Shown here: piece by piece, positions 18,327 to 27,178 of the stretch
Position numbering within the stretch: the first letter of the stretch is position 1
Layout of the letters: the number at the start of each line of letters is the position of its first letter
Source of the DNA: Thiotrichales bacterium 19S3-11
Lineage (GTDB): Bacteria; Pseudomonadota; Gammaproteobacteria; Francisellales; Francisellaceae
Direction: 5' to 3'
Assembly: GCA_021713295.1 (NCBI GenBank)
Contig: JAKJJU010000018.1
Location: forward strand, 1 to 53,360
DNA: 53,360 nucleotides
Notes under the pieces: generated by a model
What the model was told of the DNA's origin: nothing
The model's database searches: none
The model's input: the letters and a program-made list of their open reading frames with translations, nothing else
Program-made: the position numbers and the translations under genes

Positions 18327-19952
18327 ATGCTACCAACACTCTTATCGGTTGAACTTGCCAGATATCAATTTGCATTTGTGGCAATGTTTCACTTTATTTT
18401 TGTTCCATTAACACTGGGTTTGACCTGGATTCTATTCACCATGGAGTTAATGTATGTAAAAACAGGAAAAGTCATTTATAGAGACATGACAAAATTCTGG
18501 GGAAAACTATTAGGGATTAATTTTGCCCTAGGTGTTTTATCTGGTTTGACAATGGAATTCTCATTTGGCTTAAACTGGGCTTACTATTCACAGTTTGTTG
18601 GTGATATCTTTGGGACACCATTAGCGATTGAAGGTTTAGTAGCCTTTATGCTGGAATCAACTTTTTTAGGGATTTTCTTTTTTGGTTGGAATAAGCTTTC
18701 AAAAAAACAACATTTAATGGCGACTTTTTTCTTAGCTTTAGGCTCCAATCTATCAGCACTTTTAATTCTAGTAGCCAATGGCTTTATGCAAGTACCAACA
18801 GGCGGTGAGTTTGTCTGGCAGACGATGCGCATGCAAACTACGAACTTAGCTGAATTATTTATTAATCCAATTGCACAAATTGGCTTTGCTCACACTATTT
18901 TTGCTGGCTATACAACAGCCTCAGTATTTGTTATTGGTATTAGTGCATTCTATTTGCTCAGAAAACGTGATACTGAGTTTGCGAAAAAATCCATAGCAGT
19001 TGGCTTAGGGTTTGGCCTGGTTGCATCAATTATGGTTATTTTTATGGGTGACCAACAAGGATTAAATGCCTACCACAATCAGCCATTAAAACTTGCTGCC
19101 ATTGAAGCTGAGTGGAGCACACAAAAACCACCAGCTAACTTTAATGCTATTGCTTTTCCTTCACAGGATGCTCAGAAAAATTATGCTAGCATTCAAATTC
19201 CTGATGCACTTGGATTTCTTGTAACGCACTCAAAAAATACAGAAGTTTATGGTATTAAAGATATTCTATACAATGGCTATCAAACAAGTAACGGTAAACA
19301 CATACCGTCAATGGTAACACGCATAGAACGCGGCGCACTTGCCTATGACGCACTAACTAAAATGCAACAAGGTAATTCTAATAGCCAAACACTTGCAATT
19401 TATGATCGTTATAAAAATGATCTAGGCTTTGGTATGTTACTATTACCGTATGTTGAGCCAAATAAACCATTAGCTTCTGCAACTAAGGAGCAGATTTATA
19501 ATGCAGCAACCGATTCAGTTCCAGATGTTTTCTCTCTATTTTGGACATTTAGAATTATGGTTGCATTAGGTACATTGATGTTTATCGTTATCCTCCTTGG
19601 AGTAATCTTTGTTCTAAGAAATACATTATGGCATAAACGCTGGCTTCTAAGATTTATGCTTTATATGATTCCTGCGCCATGGATTGCATCCTTATGTGGT
19701 TGGTTTGTAACAGAACATGGCCGCCAGCCATGGACTGTCTATGATATCCTACCGACAAGCCTAAGTGCTTCTTATCTATCAAGCATTGATATTGTCATCT
19801 CGTTGATTTTATTTATTGCTTTCTATGCCATTCTCATAGCATTTGAATTATTTTTAATGTTTAAATACGCAAGATTAGGCCCTAGTGCCCTACACACCGG
19901 AAAATATCACTTTGAAACGACTACCCAAAGCACAAATCAAGGAGATCAATAA
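18327..19952 (+). CDS. cydA: Cytochrome bd ubiquinol oxidase subunit I
   Basis: Subunit I carries haems b558, b595 and d and oxidises quinol to reduce O2 with high affinity in the inner membrane. The 541-residue protein begins LLSVELARYQFAFVAMFHF, with His22 matching the b595 ligand His19 of E. coli. IGFAHTIFAGY contains the haem b558 ligand histidine. The family motif GRQPW is present in EHGRQPWTVYDILPT. A long hydrophilic loop (residues ~240-370) corresponds to the quinol-binding Q loop. ATG 18327 is preferred over 18321 because AAAGG lies 9 bp upstream. It leads the cydABX-hemF run under a predicted FNR box. Confidence 0.96.
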   Translation: MLPTLLSVELARYQFAFVAMFHFIFVPLTLGLTWILFTMELMYVKTGKVIYRDMTKFWGKLLGINFALGVLSGLTMEFSFGLNWAYYSQFVGDIFGTPLAIEGLVAFMLESTFLGIFFFGWNKLSKKQHLMATFFLALGSNLSALLILVANGFMQVPTGGEFVWQTMRMQTTNLAELFINPIAQIGFAHTIFAGYTTASVFVIGISAFYLLRKRDTEFAKKSIAVGLGFGLVASIMVIFMGDQQGLNAYHNQPLKLAAIEAEWSTQKPPANFNAIAFPSQDAQKNYASIQIPDALGFLVTHSKNTEVYGIKDILYNGYQTSNGKHIPSMVTRIERGALAYDALTKMQQGNSNSQTLAIYDRYKNDLGFGMLLLPYVEPNKPLASATKEQIYNAATDSVPDVFSLFWTFRIMVALGTLMFIVILLGVIFVLRNTLWHKRWLLRFMLYMIPAPWIASLCGWFVTEHGRQPWTVYDILPTSLSASYLSSIDIVISLILFIAFYAILIAFELFLMFKYARLGPSALHTGKYHFETTTQSTNQGDQ

Positions 19953-21151
19953 TGGTTGACTTATATACAATTGTTCAAATTATCAGTTGGGTAGCAATTG
20001 GACTGATTATGTATCTAGTTTTAGCAACCGTCGGATTTGATTTTGGTGCGGGTATGTTAGCACGTTTTGTTGGCAAAACAGATCAAGAAAGACGTGCCAT
20101 TATTAACGTTGTTGCCCCTACTTGGGATGGTAACCAAGTATGGTTAATTACAGCTGGCGCAGGTATTTTTGCTATTTGGCCTCGTGCTTATGCTGCCTCA
20201 TTTTCAGGTTTATATCTTGGCATGCTTGCTGTCTTGTTTGGATTATTTCTACGCCCTGTTGCATTTGAATTTCGCTCAAAAATCAAATCAGCCAAATGGC
20301 GAAGCTTTTGGGATTGGATGTTAGTCATTGGAAGTTTTATTCCAATGTTAATTATTGGTGTTGCTGTAGGCAATTTATTTCTTGGATTACCATTTCAATT
20401 CCAACCTGGCAGTTTAAGGTTTGCCTACGGTCAAGGCGCTCAAATCGCACCTGAAGCAGCTGGATTTTCCCTAATCATGCTTTTAAAACCTTATGCGCTA
20501 GTAACAGGCCTCTTTGCCGTTGTCATTGCAATTATGCAAGGTGCATCCTACTGCGCGATACGAACTGATGGCATTTTAAGAAAACGGTTTAACCGCATTA
20601 AAATTTTATCTTCTATGCTATTTATCTTGTTATTTGCGATTTTAGGCCTATGGTTATTTGTTATTGTTGGCTATATGTGGCAACCTTCTAGTATCCTCAG
20701 TAGTTACTCAGATGCCATTTATCACCCATTAAATGGGCAAATTGTCACACGTTCTGTTGGGGCTTGGTTTCATAATTACATAAGTTATCCGTGGATGGCC
20801 ATTGCCCCTATCATTGCTTTTATTGGTGGCTTCGGAGTCATGATTATGACTAAGAAAAATAAGGAAATTGCTTCATTTATTTTTAGTCTTTTGGCTTGTC
20901 TAGGCGTTATTTTCACTTTTGGATTTACACTATTTCCTTTTCTTATGCCATCATCAATTGCAGCCAGTGAAAGCTTAACGCTATTTAATGCATCCAGTTC
21001 TATGGTATCATTAATCGGTATTTTAGTTGTTGCTGTTATTATGTTGCCAATCATATTTATTTATACAACGTTTGTTTATAAAAAAATGTGGCAACGAGGT
21101 GATTTCATGAATGCAGATCAAGTGAATGCTCGTGACCATGAACTATATTAA
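19952..21151 (+). CDS. cydB: Cytochrome bd ubiquinol oxidase subunit II
   Basis: The 399-residue subunit II pairs with CydA in the inner membrane. About eight or nine hydrophobic helices are visible, together with the conserved stretches GFDFGAGML and VWLITAGAGIFAIWP. These correspond to the E. coli GFDLGVG and EVWLI...FAAWP regions. The length is slightly above E. coli (379). Its ATG shares one base with the cydA stop codon (TAATG), so translation is coupled, and a GGAG ribosome site lies inside the cydA end. cydX follows after 18 bp. Confidence 0.96.
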   Translation: MVDLYTIVQIISWVAIGLIMYLVLATVGFDFGAGMLARFVGKTDQERRAIINVVAPTWDGNQVWLITAGAGIFAIWPRAYAASFSGLYLGMLAVLFGLFLRPVAFEFRSKIKSAKWRSFWDWMLVIGSFIPMLIIGVAVGNLFLGLPFQFQPGSLRFAYGQGAQIAPEAAGFSLIMLLKPYALVTGLFAVVIAIMQGASYCAIRTDGILRKRFNRIKILSSMLFILLFAILGLWLFVIVGYMWQPSSILSSYSDAIYHPLNGQIVTRSVGAWFHNYISYPWMAIAPIIAFIGGFGVMIMTKKNKEIASFIFSLLACLGVIFTFGFTLFPFLMPSSIAASESLTLFNASSSMVSLIGILVVAVIMLPIIFIYTTFVYKKMWQRGDFMNADQVNARDHELY

Positions 21152-21169
21152 CAGATAGGAGAAATTAAC

Positions 21170-21283
21170 ATGTTTTATATCGTCTGGATTGTTGCAGCTT
21201 TTGCAGCTGTTGGTGCAGGCTGCTGGCTTGTAGGTTTAACTGACAGGAAAAACAAAAATACACAAAATGATACTGATCACTAA
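21170..21283 (+). CDS. cydX: Cytochrome bd small subunit CydX
   Basis: This is a 37-residue single-helix membrane protein (MFYIVWIVAAFAAVGAGCW, then a charged tail). In E. coli, CydX (MWYFAWILG..., 37 residues) binds the oxidase and stabilises its haems. The aromatic N-terminus with Trp at position 6, the size and the place right after cydB all fit. A clear ribosome site (TAGGAG) lies 9 bp before the ATG. It is too short for many gene finders and would be easily missed. Confidence 0.88.
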   Translation: MFYIVWIVAAFAAVGAGCWLVGLTDRKNKNTQNDTDH

Positions 21284-21309
21284 ATTTTATTATTCAAGAG
21301 AAATTAATT

Positions 21310-22212
21310 ATGATTTACTTAGACAACATTGAAAGCTATTTGTTAAGCCTACAAAATAACTTAGTTAACCGTATTGAAAATGAAGAAGATCAAACCAAGT
21401 TTCTACACGATGCATGGGAGTTTGAAACGGGTGGCGGAGGCCTTAGCTGTGTCATAGCGGATGGTAGTATGATGGAAAAAGGTGGTGTCAATTTCTCAAG
21501 AATTAAAGGCCCTGAGCTGCCTAAATCGATACTAGAGATGAAACCTGAATTAAAAGGTTATCAATATGAAGTCATGGGTGTCTCTGTCGTTATGCATCCT
21601 GTTAATCCATACGTTCCAACCTCACACATGAATGTCCGATTTTTTTATGCTGAAAAAGAAGGCGTTGAGCCAATCTGGTGGTTTGGTGGTGGTTATGATT
21701 TGACTCCTTATTATGCATTTGATGAAGATTGTAAAAATTGGCATCTTAGCGCATATAACGCTTGTAAAGACTTTGGTGAAGATAGCTATGAAAAATACAA
21801 ACGTCAGTGTGATGAGTATTTTTATCTACCCCATCGCGATGAACAACGTGGTATTGGTGGTATTTTTTATGATTATCTAAATCACTGGTCTTTTGAAAGC
21901 TGTTTTGCATTTATGCAGTCTGTTGGTAATGCTTATGTTGATGCTTATCTACCAATTATTGCCAAACGCAAACACACACCATTTGGCGAACGTGAACGTT
22001 CATTTCAACTTTACCGTCGTGGTCGTTATGCTGAATTTAATCTTATCTACGATCGAGGCACACACTTTGGGCTACAAAATAATGGACGTACTGAATCCAT
22101 CTTAATGTCATTACCTCCAGTGGTAAATTGGTTATACAATCATCAACTCGAACCAAAATCAAAAGAAGCTGAATTAACTGAAAAATATTTAATAAAACGC
22201 AATTGGCTTTAA
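21310..22212 (+). CDS. hemF: Oxygen-dependent coproporphyrinogen III oxidase
   Basis: HemF uses O2 to decarboxylate coproporphyrinogen III to protoporphyrinogen IX in haem synthesis. The 300-residue protein has the family's usual length and motifs: ETGGGGLSCVI near the start, HMNVRFF, WWFGGGYDLTPYY and RYAEFNLIYDRGTHFGLQ. It follows cydX by 26 bp, so it is probably co-transcribed with the oxidase that uses haem. An O2-requiring enzyme under a low-oxygen promoter would make sense if oxygen is scarce rather than absent. No anaerobic counterpart (hemN) is in this window. Confidence 0.96.
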   Translation: MIYLDNIESYLLSLQNNLVNRIENEEDQTKFLHDAWEFETGGGGLSCVIADGSMMEKGGVNFSRIKGPELPKSILEMKPELKGYQYEVMGVSVVMHPVNPYVPTSHMNVRFFYAEKEGVEPIWWFGGGYDLTPYYAFDEDCKNWHLSAYNACKDFGEDSYEKYKRQCDEYFYLPHRDEQRGIGGIFYDYLNHWSFESCFAFMQSVGNAYVDAYLPIIAKRKHTPFGERERSFQLYRRGRYAEFNLIYDRGTHFGLQNNGRTESILMSLPPVVNWLYNHQLEPKSKEAELTEKYLIKRNWL

Positions 22213-22279
22213 ATATTAACCCAAGTTATACTTAGCAAAACTGATTATTCTTAATTAATTGCCACAAGGAGTCCTGCTT

Positions 22280-23989
22280 ATGATACTGGATAAGTTGGTT
22301 CAACTGATACAAGACCCCTTCATTGCACTTTTTATTACGCTTTGCTTGGGTTATTTAGTTGGTAAAATAAAGTATAAGACTTTCGTCTTAGGTGGTATCT
22401 CTGGCTCCCTAATTATGGGCGTTGTTATTGGTCAAATCGGCATTAATATCTCACCAGCTATTGGTTCTATTTTCTTTGCGCTATTTTTATATGCTGTTGG
22501 CTATCAAGGTGGTGCTTCTTTTTTTAAATCACTTAATAGACAAACCTTAGTGCAACTTATTTCAGCAACAATTACTTGTGTATTAGGCTTATTAACTGTC
22601 TTGGTTTTTGCTTGGTTATTTCACCTTGATCGTGGCATTGCTGCTGGTCTTGGTGCCGGCGGGCTTACTCAATCAGCAATGATCGGCTCAGCTAGTGATG
22701 CCATTTCTCAATTATCCTTACCCCAATCAGCTATTCACGCTATGCAGACAAATGTTGCCGTTGGCTATGCTGTTTGTTACATTTTTGGCTCATTTGGCCC
22801 GATTATTTTACTCGCTACAATTTTTCCTCTAATGATGCGCTGGAACTTGCGTAAAGAAGCTGTTGCCTTAGCATCAGAACAAACCGATGGCCATCCATCA
22901 TTAGAACCGGGACAGTTTGAAGCAATTTCTCCTTTTAGTAGTCGAGTTTATCTGGTAACTGATAGTGCTTTAGCAGTTGGAAAACATTTACTTACGCTAT
23001 ATGCTGATAAAAAGCCAAGAATTGTCATTGAAGCGCTACTACGCCATAATCAAATAATCGAAACAACTCCAGAGACAGTAATTCAACCTGGCGATATTAT
23101 TGCCGTTACAGCACACAGCGACGACTTCCATCATATTGCTAGTCAACTTGGTAGGGAAATTGATAAGCCACCTCATTTAAATCTTGTCGAAGAAAAACGC
23201 TCGTTTATTCTAACCAACAAAGAAGTTATTGGTAAATCGATTAAACAAGTTATTCATTCAATTAGTGCTGAGCAGTACTATGGACTTTTTATTGCCCAAG
23301 TTTCACGGTTTGGTGAAAAACTACCGCTAAGTGGCGAACTCATTCTTAAACGCGGTGATGAAATTACTCTAATTGGTAAACCAAAAGACTTAGATCCTGT
23401 TACAAAAAAAATGGGAAAAGTCATTACAAAAGCACCATTAACCGATTTTATCTTCTTTGGGCTTGGTATGGCTATTGGATTTTTAATTGGAATGATCTGT
23501 TTTCATATTGTTGGTGTCTCGATTACATTAGGCTCAGGCGTTGGTTGTTTGTTATCTGGCTTACTTTTCGGTTGGATCCGCTCTGTCAAACCACAATATG
23601 GTGCACTTCCAGAAGGCGCTTCTAATTTTTTACGTGACTTTGGTTTGGCTGTTTTTGTTGCAACGGTTGGCTTAACTGCTGGCCCTCAAGCAATCGAAGC
23701 TATCAAATCAAACGGACTGAGTTTATTCTTTTTAGGAATTGGTGTAACACTTATCCCACAAATTTTAACCTTTTACATCTCATACTACTTATTACGAATT
23801 AAAAACCCAATCGTACTCTTATCAACAATTGCTGGCGGTAGGAGTGCAAACCCTGGGTTTGCTGCACTACTAGAAAAAGCTGGTAACTCAACACCAGTTA
23901 TTCCATTTACTTCAACTTATGTGCTTGCAAATATATGGTTAACGTTATGGGGGCCTGTCATCGTAGGATTAGTCAGCACTAATATTTAA
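22280..23989 (+). CDS. aspT: Aspartate:alanine antiporter (AAEx family)
   Basis: The 569-residue inner-membrane protein has two blocks of hydrophobic helices (residues ~10-185 and ~395-565) around a cytoplasmic region with two RCK/TrkA-C domains. This is the AspT/YidE-YbjL architecture (AAE transporter family). AspT exchanges aspartate for alanine, a net electrogenic step. The next gene encodes aspartate 4-decarboxylase, which makes alanine and CO2, so the pair forms a proton-motive decarboxylation cycle. The start is ATG 22280, with AAGGAG 8 bp upstream, not the in-frame TTG at 22259. Its substrate is inferred mainly from the neighbour. Confidence 0.9.
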   Translation: MILDKLVQLIQDPFIALFITLCLGYLVGKIKYKTFVLGGISGSLIMGVVIGQIGINISPAIGSIFFALFLYAVGYQGGASFFKSLNRQTLVQLISATITCVLGLLTVLVFAWLFHLDRGIAAGLGAGGLTQSAMIGSASDAISQLSLPQSAIHAMQTNVAVGYAVCYIFGSFGPIILLATIFPLMMRWNLRKEAVALASEQTDGHPSLEPGQFEAISPFSSRVYLVTDSALAVGKHLLTLYADKKPRIVIEALLRHNQIIETTPETVIQPGDIIAVTAHSDDFHHIASQLGREIDKPPHLNLVEEKRSFILTNKEVIGKSIKQVIHSISAEQYYGLFIAQVSRFGEKLPLSGELILKRGDEITLIGKPKDLDPVTKKMGKVITKAPLTDFIFFGLGMAIGFLIGMICFHIVGVSITLGSGVGCLLSGLLFGWIRSVKPQYGALPEGASNFLRDFGLAVFVATVGLTAGPQAIEAIKSNGLSLFFLGIGVTLIPQILTFYISYYLLRIKNPIVLLSTIAGGRSANPGFAALLEKAGNSTPVIPFTSTYVLANIWLTLWGPVIVGLVSTNI

Positions 23990-24016
23990 TTTTTTATTGA
24001 TACATGGGAGATTATT

Positions 24017-25612
24017 ATGGCCAAAAACAAATCAAAACAAGAGCTAAGTCCATTTGAATTTAAAGATGAACTAATTAAACTAGCTCAATCATCACAAGAT
24101 CATGCCATGCTCAATGCAGGCCGCGGTAATCCTAATTTTCTCTCAACCACTCCACGTTATGCATACTTAAAACTAGGCCACTTTGCCGTTAAGGAATCAG
24201 AACGCTCTTATAGTTATTTAGAGAATATTTTTGGTGGTTTACCTGAAAAGAAAGGCATTGTTGAACGCTTTGATCAATACGTTTTATTACATGAAAAAGA
24301 AAATGGTGTTGCGTTTTTAAGTTCCGCATTATCATTTGCAAATGACCATTTGGGGATTGAAAAAGAAGATTTTTTATATGAGATGGTTAGCGCATTTTTA
24401 GGTTGCAATTACCCCTATCCCCCTCGTATGTTGCCAATCTGTGAAACAATTGTTATGCATTACTTACAAAGTGAGCTTTATCATAAAAGTGATACACCTT
24501 TTGCATTTGATTTATTTGCAACGGAAGGCGGCACTGCGGCAATGACCTATATATTTCAATCGATGAAAACAAATGGATTACTTAAAAGCAGTGATAAAAT
24601 TGCAATGATTACTCCCATCTTTTCACCCTATCTTGAAATTCCTGAACTTCCAGAGTATGCAAATGAAATCGTACCTATTCACGCCAAAAAAGAAAATAAC
24701 TGGCAAGTACCTCTATCAGAATTAAAAAAACTTGAAGACCCAAGTATAAAAGTACTCTGTACGGTTAATCCAAGCAACCCACCATCCTATAAAATGGATG
24801 ATCAAACATTACAAACCATTGCTAATATCATTGAAAAGAAAAATAAAAATCTAATGATCATCACAGATGATGTCTATGCAACTTTTTCGGATGACTTTGA
24901 ATCGCTCTTTTCTCGATGTCCTTTTAATACATTATGTGTTTATTCATTTTCAAAATACTTTGGCGCAACCGGATGGCGCTTGGGTATAATTGCACTACAT
25001 AAAGCAAATATTTTTGATCAACTTATTAAGAACCTACCAGCTAAAACATTAAAGCAATTAGACCAACATTACGGTTCATTAACACGTACTCCGCGTAGCT
25101 TAAAATTTATTGATCGCTTAGTTGCCGATAGTCGATCAGTTGCACTAAACCACACAGCTGGCCTATCCTTACCACAGCAATTACAAATGATGTTTTTTGC
25201 ATTATCAAGTTTATTAGATAGCCAAGATATATACAGAAAATCTGCAAAAACACTCATAAGACGTCGCTATAATATTTTATTTGAAGCAATTTCACCAAAA
25301 GTTAAGTCTCATAATGATGCCAACTTAGTCGGCTACTACACGTTACTAGATTTAGAAGACTTAGCCAGTAATCTTTTTGATAAAACATTTGCCAAATGGG
25401 TATTAAAAAATACTCAAGGCTCTGATGTTTTAAAACGACTTGCACTTGAGACCGGTGTTGTCTTATTGCCTGGACGCGGATTTGATGTGGAACATCCTTC
25501 AGCTCGTGTCTCCTTAGCAAATTTGAGAGAATATGATTATCGTCAAATAGGTCTATCCATTCGTAAATTACTAGATGAACATTATGAACTATATAAACAA
25601 TCCAAAGCATAA
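24017..25612 (+). CDS. aspD: Bifunctional aspartate transaminase / aspartate 4-decarboxylase
   Basis: This 531-residue PLP enzyme of the aminotransferase fold I family has the length (about 530) and N-terminal extension typical of L-aspartate beta-decarboxylase. The Schiff-base lysine is in YSFSKYFGATGWRLG (Lys313), close to Lys315 of the Pseudomonas enzyme. It converts L-aspartate to L-alanine plus CO2, consuming a cytoplasmic proton. It follows aspT by 27 bp, and the maturation protease gene overlaps its end by 38 bp. Ordinary aspartate aminotransferases are about 400 residues, so that alternative is unlikely. Confidence 0.93.
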   Translation: MAKNKSKQELSPFEFKDELIKLAQSSQDHAMLNAGRGNPNFLSTTPRYAYLKLGHFAVKESERSYSYLENIFGGLPEKKGIVERFDQYVLLHEKENGVAFLSSALSFANDHLGIEKEDFLYEMVSAFLGCNYPYPPRMLPICETIVMHYLQSELYHKSDTPFAFDLFATEGGTAAMTYIFQSMKTNGLLKSSDKIAMITPIFSPYLEIPELPEYANEIVPIHAKKENNWQVPLSELKKLEDPSIKVLCTVNPSNPPSYKMDDQTLQTIANIIEKKNKNLMIITDDVYATFSDDFESLFSRCPFNTLCVYSFSKYFGATGWRLGIIALHKANIFDQLIKNLPAKTLKQLDQHYGSLTRTPRSLKFIDRLVADSRSVALNHTAGLSLPQQLQMMFFALSSLLDSQDIYRKSAKTLIRRRYNILFEAISPKVKSHNDANLVGYYTLLDLEDLASNLFDKTFAKWVLKNTQGSDVLKRLALETGVVLLPGRGFDVEHPSARVSLANLREYDYRQIGLSIRKLLDEHYELYKQSKA

Positions 25613-26060
25613 GCCAACAACGTTAATTTTAGGTATTGGCTCACCATTTTCAGATGATCAATTTGGCTTTAAAGTTGCTCAATATTTAAAAGGCTTAGTT
25701 GGCGCTAACTTAAATATCATGATTGAAATAGCGGATCGACCAGGCCTAAATTTATTAAGTTATCTCAATGAAGACTACCAAAAAGTTATTCTAATTGATG
25801 CTGTTAATGCTAATCAAAAACCTGGGACTTCATTTTACTTTAAAGCAGATGAAATTACTCAATTTAATGGTTTTTTATCTTCACACAATCTAGGCATTGC
25901 TTATGCTTTAAGCTTACATCATGCACTTGGCCACTCACTTAACCATATCCACTTTTATGGTGTTCAAGCGAAGTATTTAAGTCAAAAAGATATCAATTTA
26001 TCTGATGAAGTAATTGCTCAAATACAATCAACCGCCAATAAGATTATCAATCATATCTAA
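25575..26060 (+). CDS. [NiFe]-hydrogenase maturation endopeptidase (HycI/HyaD family)
   Basis: The 161-residue protease removes the C-terminal tail of the hydrogenase large subunit after nickel insertion. It starts LILGIGSPFSDDQFGFKVA, the family pattern in which an acidic residue (Asp27/28 here) binds Ni. Asp76 (in LIDAVNA) and His105 (in SSHNLG) complete the nickel-sensing triad with spacing close to HycI (Asp16, Asp62, His90). No other such protease is in the hydrogenase operon, so this is probably its dedicated one, encoded about 4 kb away on the opposite strand. It overlaps aspD by 38 bp. Start ATG 25575 or 25584. Confidence 0.88.
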   Translation: MNIMNYINNPKHKPTTLILGIGSPFSDDQFGFKVAQYLKGLVGANLNIMIEIADRPGLNLLSYLNEDYQKVILIDAVNANQKPGTSFYFKADEITQFNGFLSSHNLGIAYALSLHHALGHSLNHIHFYGVQAKYLSQKDINLSDEVIAQIQSTANKIINHI

Positions 26061-26213
26061 ATCCTATTAATTTGGTTAATTTTCTATCATTACATATTGT
26101 TTCATTGCAAATTTATTGTTATTTTTTATCTTAAGCTTAAATTTATTTAAATTCATTATTACTAACTACAACGTAATATTTAGAGTAAATACGATAACAT
26201 TTAGGAGTTCATC

Positions 26214-26801
26214 ATGAAAAAAGTAATATTTGCACTAAGCCTTATTGCAGCAGCAACTTCGGCTGCTTTTGCAACAACCTATAACGTCTACAACCAACCA
26301 AATACACAAGCAAAAGTTATATCTGCAATTAATGAACAAAATAGTAATCAATACATGCCATTTTACCAACAAGGACAATGGGTCAAAGTTGCTGATACGA
26401 CAACTGGAAATGTTGGCTGGGTGAATATTCAAGCTAATTCACATAAACAACAAGTTAATTATCAGAAAAAAATCAATGCTCTTAATGCAGAATATCAACA
26501 ACTACAAGCACAGCATCAAATCTTTGAGCAAACTTATCAAGCTGCTATCAATCAATTGCAATATAAGGCACAACAATTAGAGAAGCAAATTAATAAAGCG
26601 CCAAATGCAACTCCTCCTCAACAAACTACTCAAACTAATGACGTCGTTGAACAATCATTTAGCTCCTTTAATGTACAAGTAAATAAAGGCGGAAAAACAG
26701 CTACCGTTACTAAAGAATGGTTGGGTAATGATGGAAAAATACATAAGCAAACTAAACAAGTTCCAGTTAGTGAACTACAAAGTGTTGCAATCGGAGTTTA
26801 A
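26214..26801 (+). CDS. Periplasmic SH3-domain protein with coiled coil
   Basis: The 195-residue protein has a clean signal peptide (MKKVIFALSLIAAATSAAFA). An SH3_3-like domain follows at about 21-75 (YNVYNQPNTQAKVISAI, WVKVADTTTGNVGWVNI). A Gln-rich helical region at 85-130, likely a coiled coil, comes next, then a C-terminal strand-rich segment. SH3b domains often bind cell-wall peptides. A good ribosome site (AGGAG) is 7 bp before the ATG. It is probably monocistronic. No specific function can be assigned. Confidence 0.8.
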   Translation: MKKVIFALSLIAAATSAAFATTYNVYNQPNTQAKVISAINEQNSNQYMPFYQQGQWVKVADTTTGNVGWVNIQANSHKQQVNYQKKINALNAEYQQLQAQHQIFEQTYQAAINQLQYKAQQLEKQINKAPNATPPQQTTQTNDVVEQSFSSFNVQVNKGGKTATVTKEWLGNDGKIHKQTKQVPVSELQSVAIGV

Positions 26802-26872
26802 TCTTAAAAACGTTGTTCAAATAACCATTTACAGAAAAATAATCACACATTTATGATTTAGCAATAATTTAT

Positions 26873-26878
26873 TATAAT
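26873..26878 (+). promoter_or_regulatory. -10 element for the 65-residue secreted protein
   Basis: A perfect TATAAT lies 34 bp before the ATG at 26912 in an A/T-rich spacer. No convincing -35 is visible at 16-18 bp. Confidence 0.45.
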
Positions 26879-26911
26879 AGAGTAGCGTTAATAACTTAGG
26901 AGGTAAGCGCT

Positions 26912-27109
26912 ATGAAAACATTAGTATTACTATCATCAAGTCTAATCATTGGGTTATTCGCTACAATATCATCTGCAAGTGCAGCATATCATAATATAGT
27001 TGATGGGCCAAAACTTGCATCATCAAAAATACCACCCCCAGTTGTAGCTGGATCATCTCAAACTACAGCATTAGGCGCGCATGGTACTCCCGCAATGATG
27101 AAGCTGTGA
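26912..27109 (+). CDS. Small secreted protein of unknown function
   Basis: The 65-residue product has a strong signal peptide (hydrophobic residues 3-22, cleavage likely after SASA). That leaves a mature peptide of about 40 residues, rich in Pro, Ala, Ser and Gly, with no cysteine. A near-perfect ribosome site (TAGGAGGTAA) and a good -10 suggest real and possibly strong expression. I do not recognise the family. Confidence 0.6.
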   Translation: MKTLVLLSSSLIIGLFATISSASAAYHNIVDGPKLASSKIPPPVVAGSSQTTALGAHGTPAMMKL

Positions 27110-27129
27110 GGTATCATATAACCAACACT

Positions 27130-27178
27130 AAGGCCTTAGTTAACTAAAAAATTATAAATGTTAGTTAGCAAAGGCCTT
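27130..27178. terminator. Hairpin at the end of nemA (possible bidirectional terminator)
   Basis: Arms 27130-27147 and 27161-27178 pair over 18 positions with two mismatches, one of which can be a G-U wobble in RNA. The loop is 13 bp. AAGGCCTT forms the outer stem. No long T run follows on either strand, so it may be a weak terminator or an RNA 3'-end stabiliser. It lies between converging transcripts. Confidence 0.5.
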
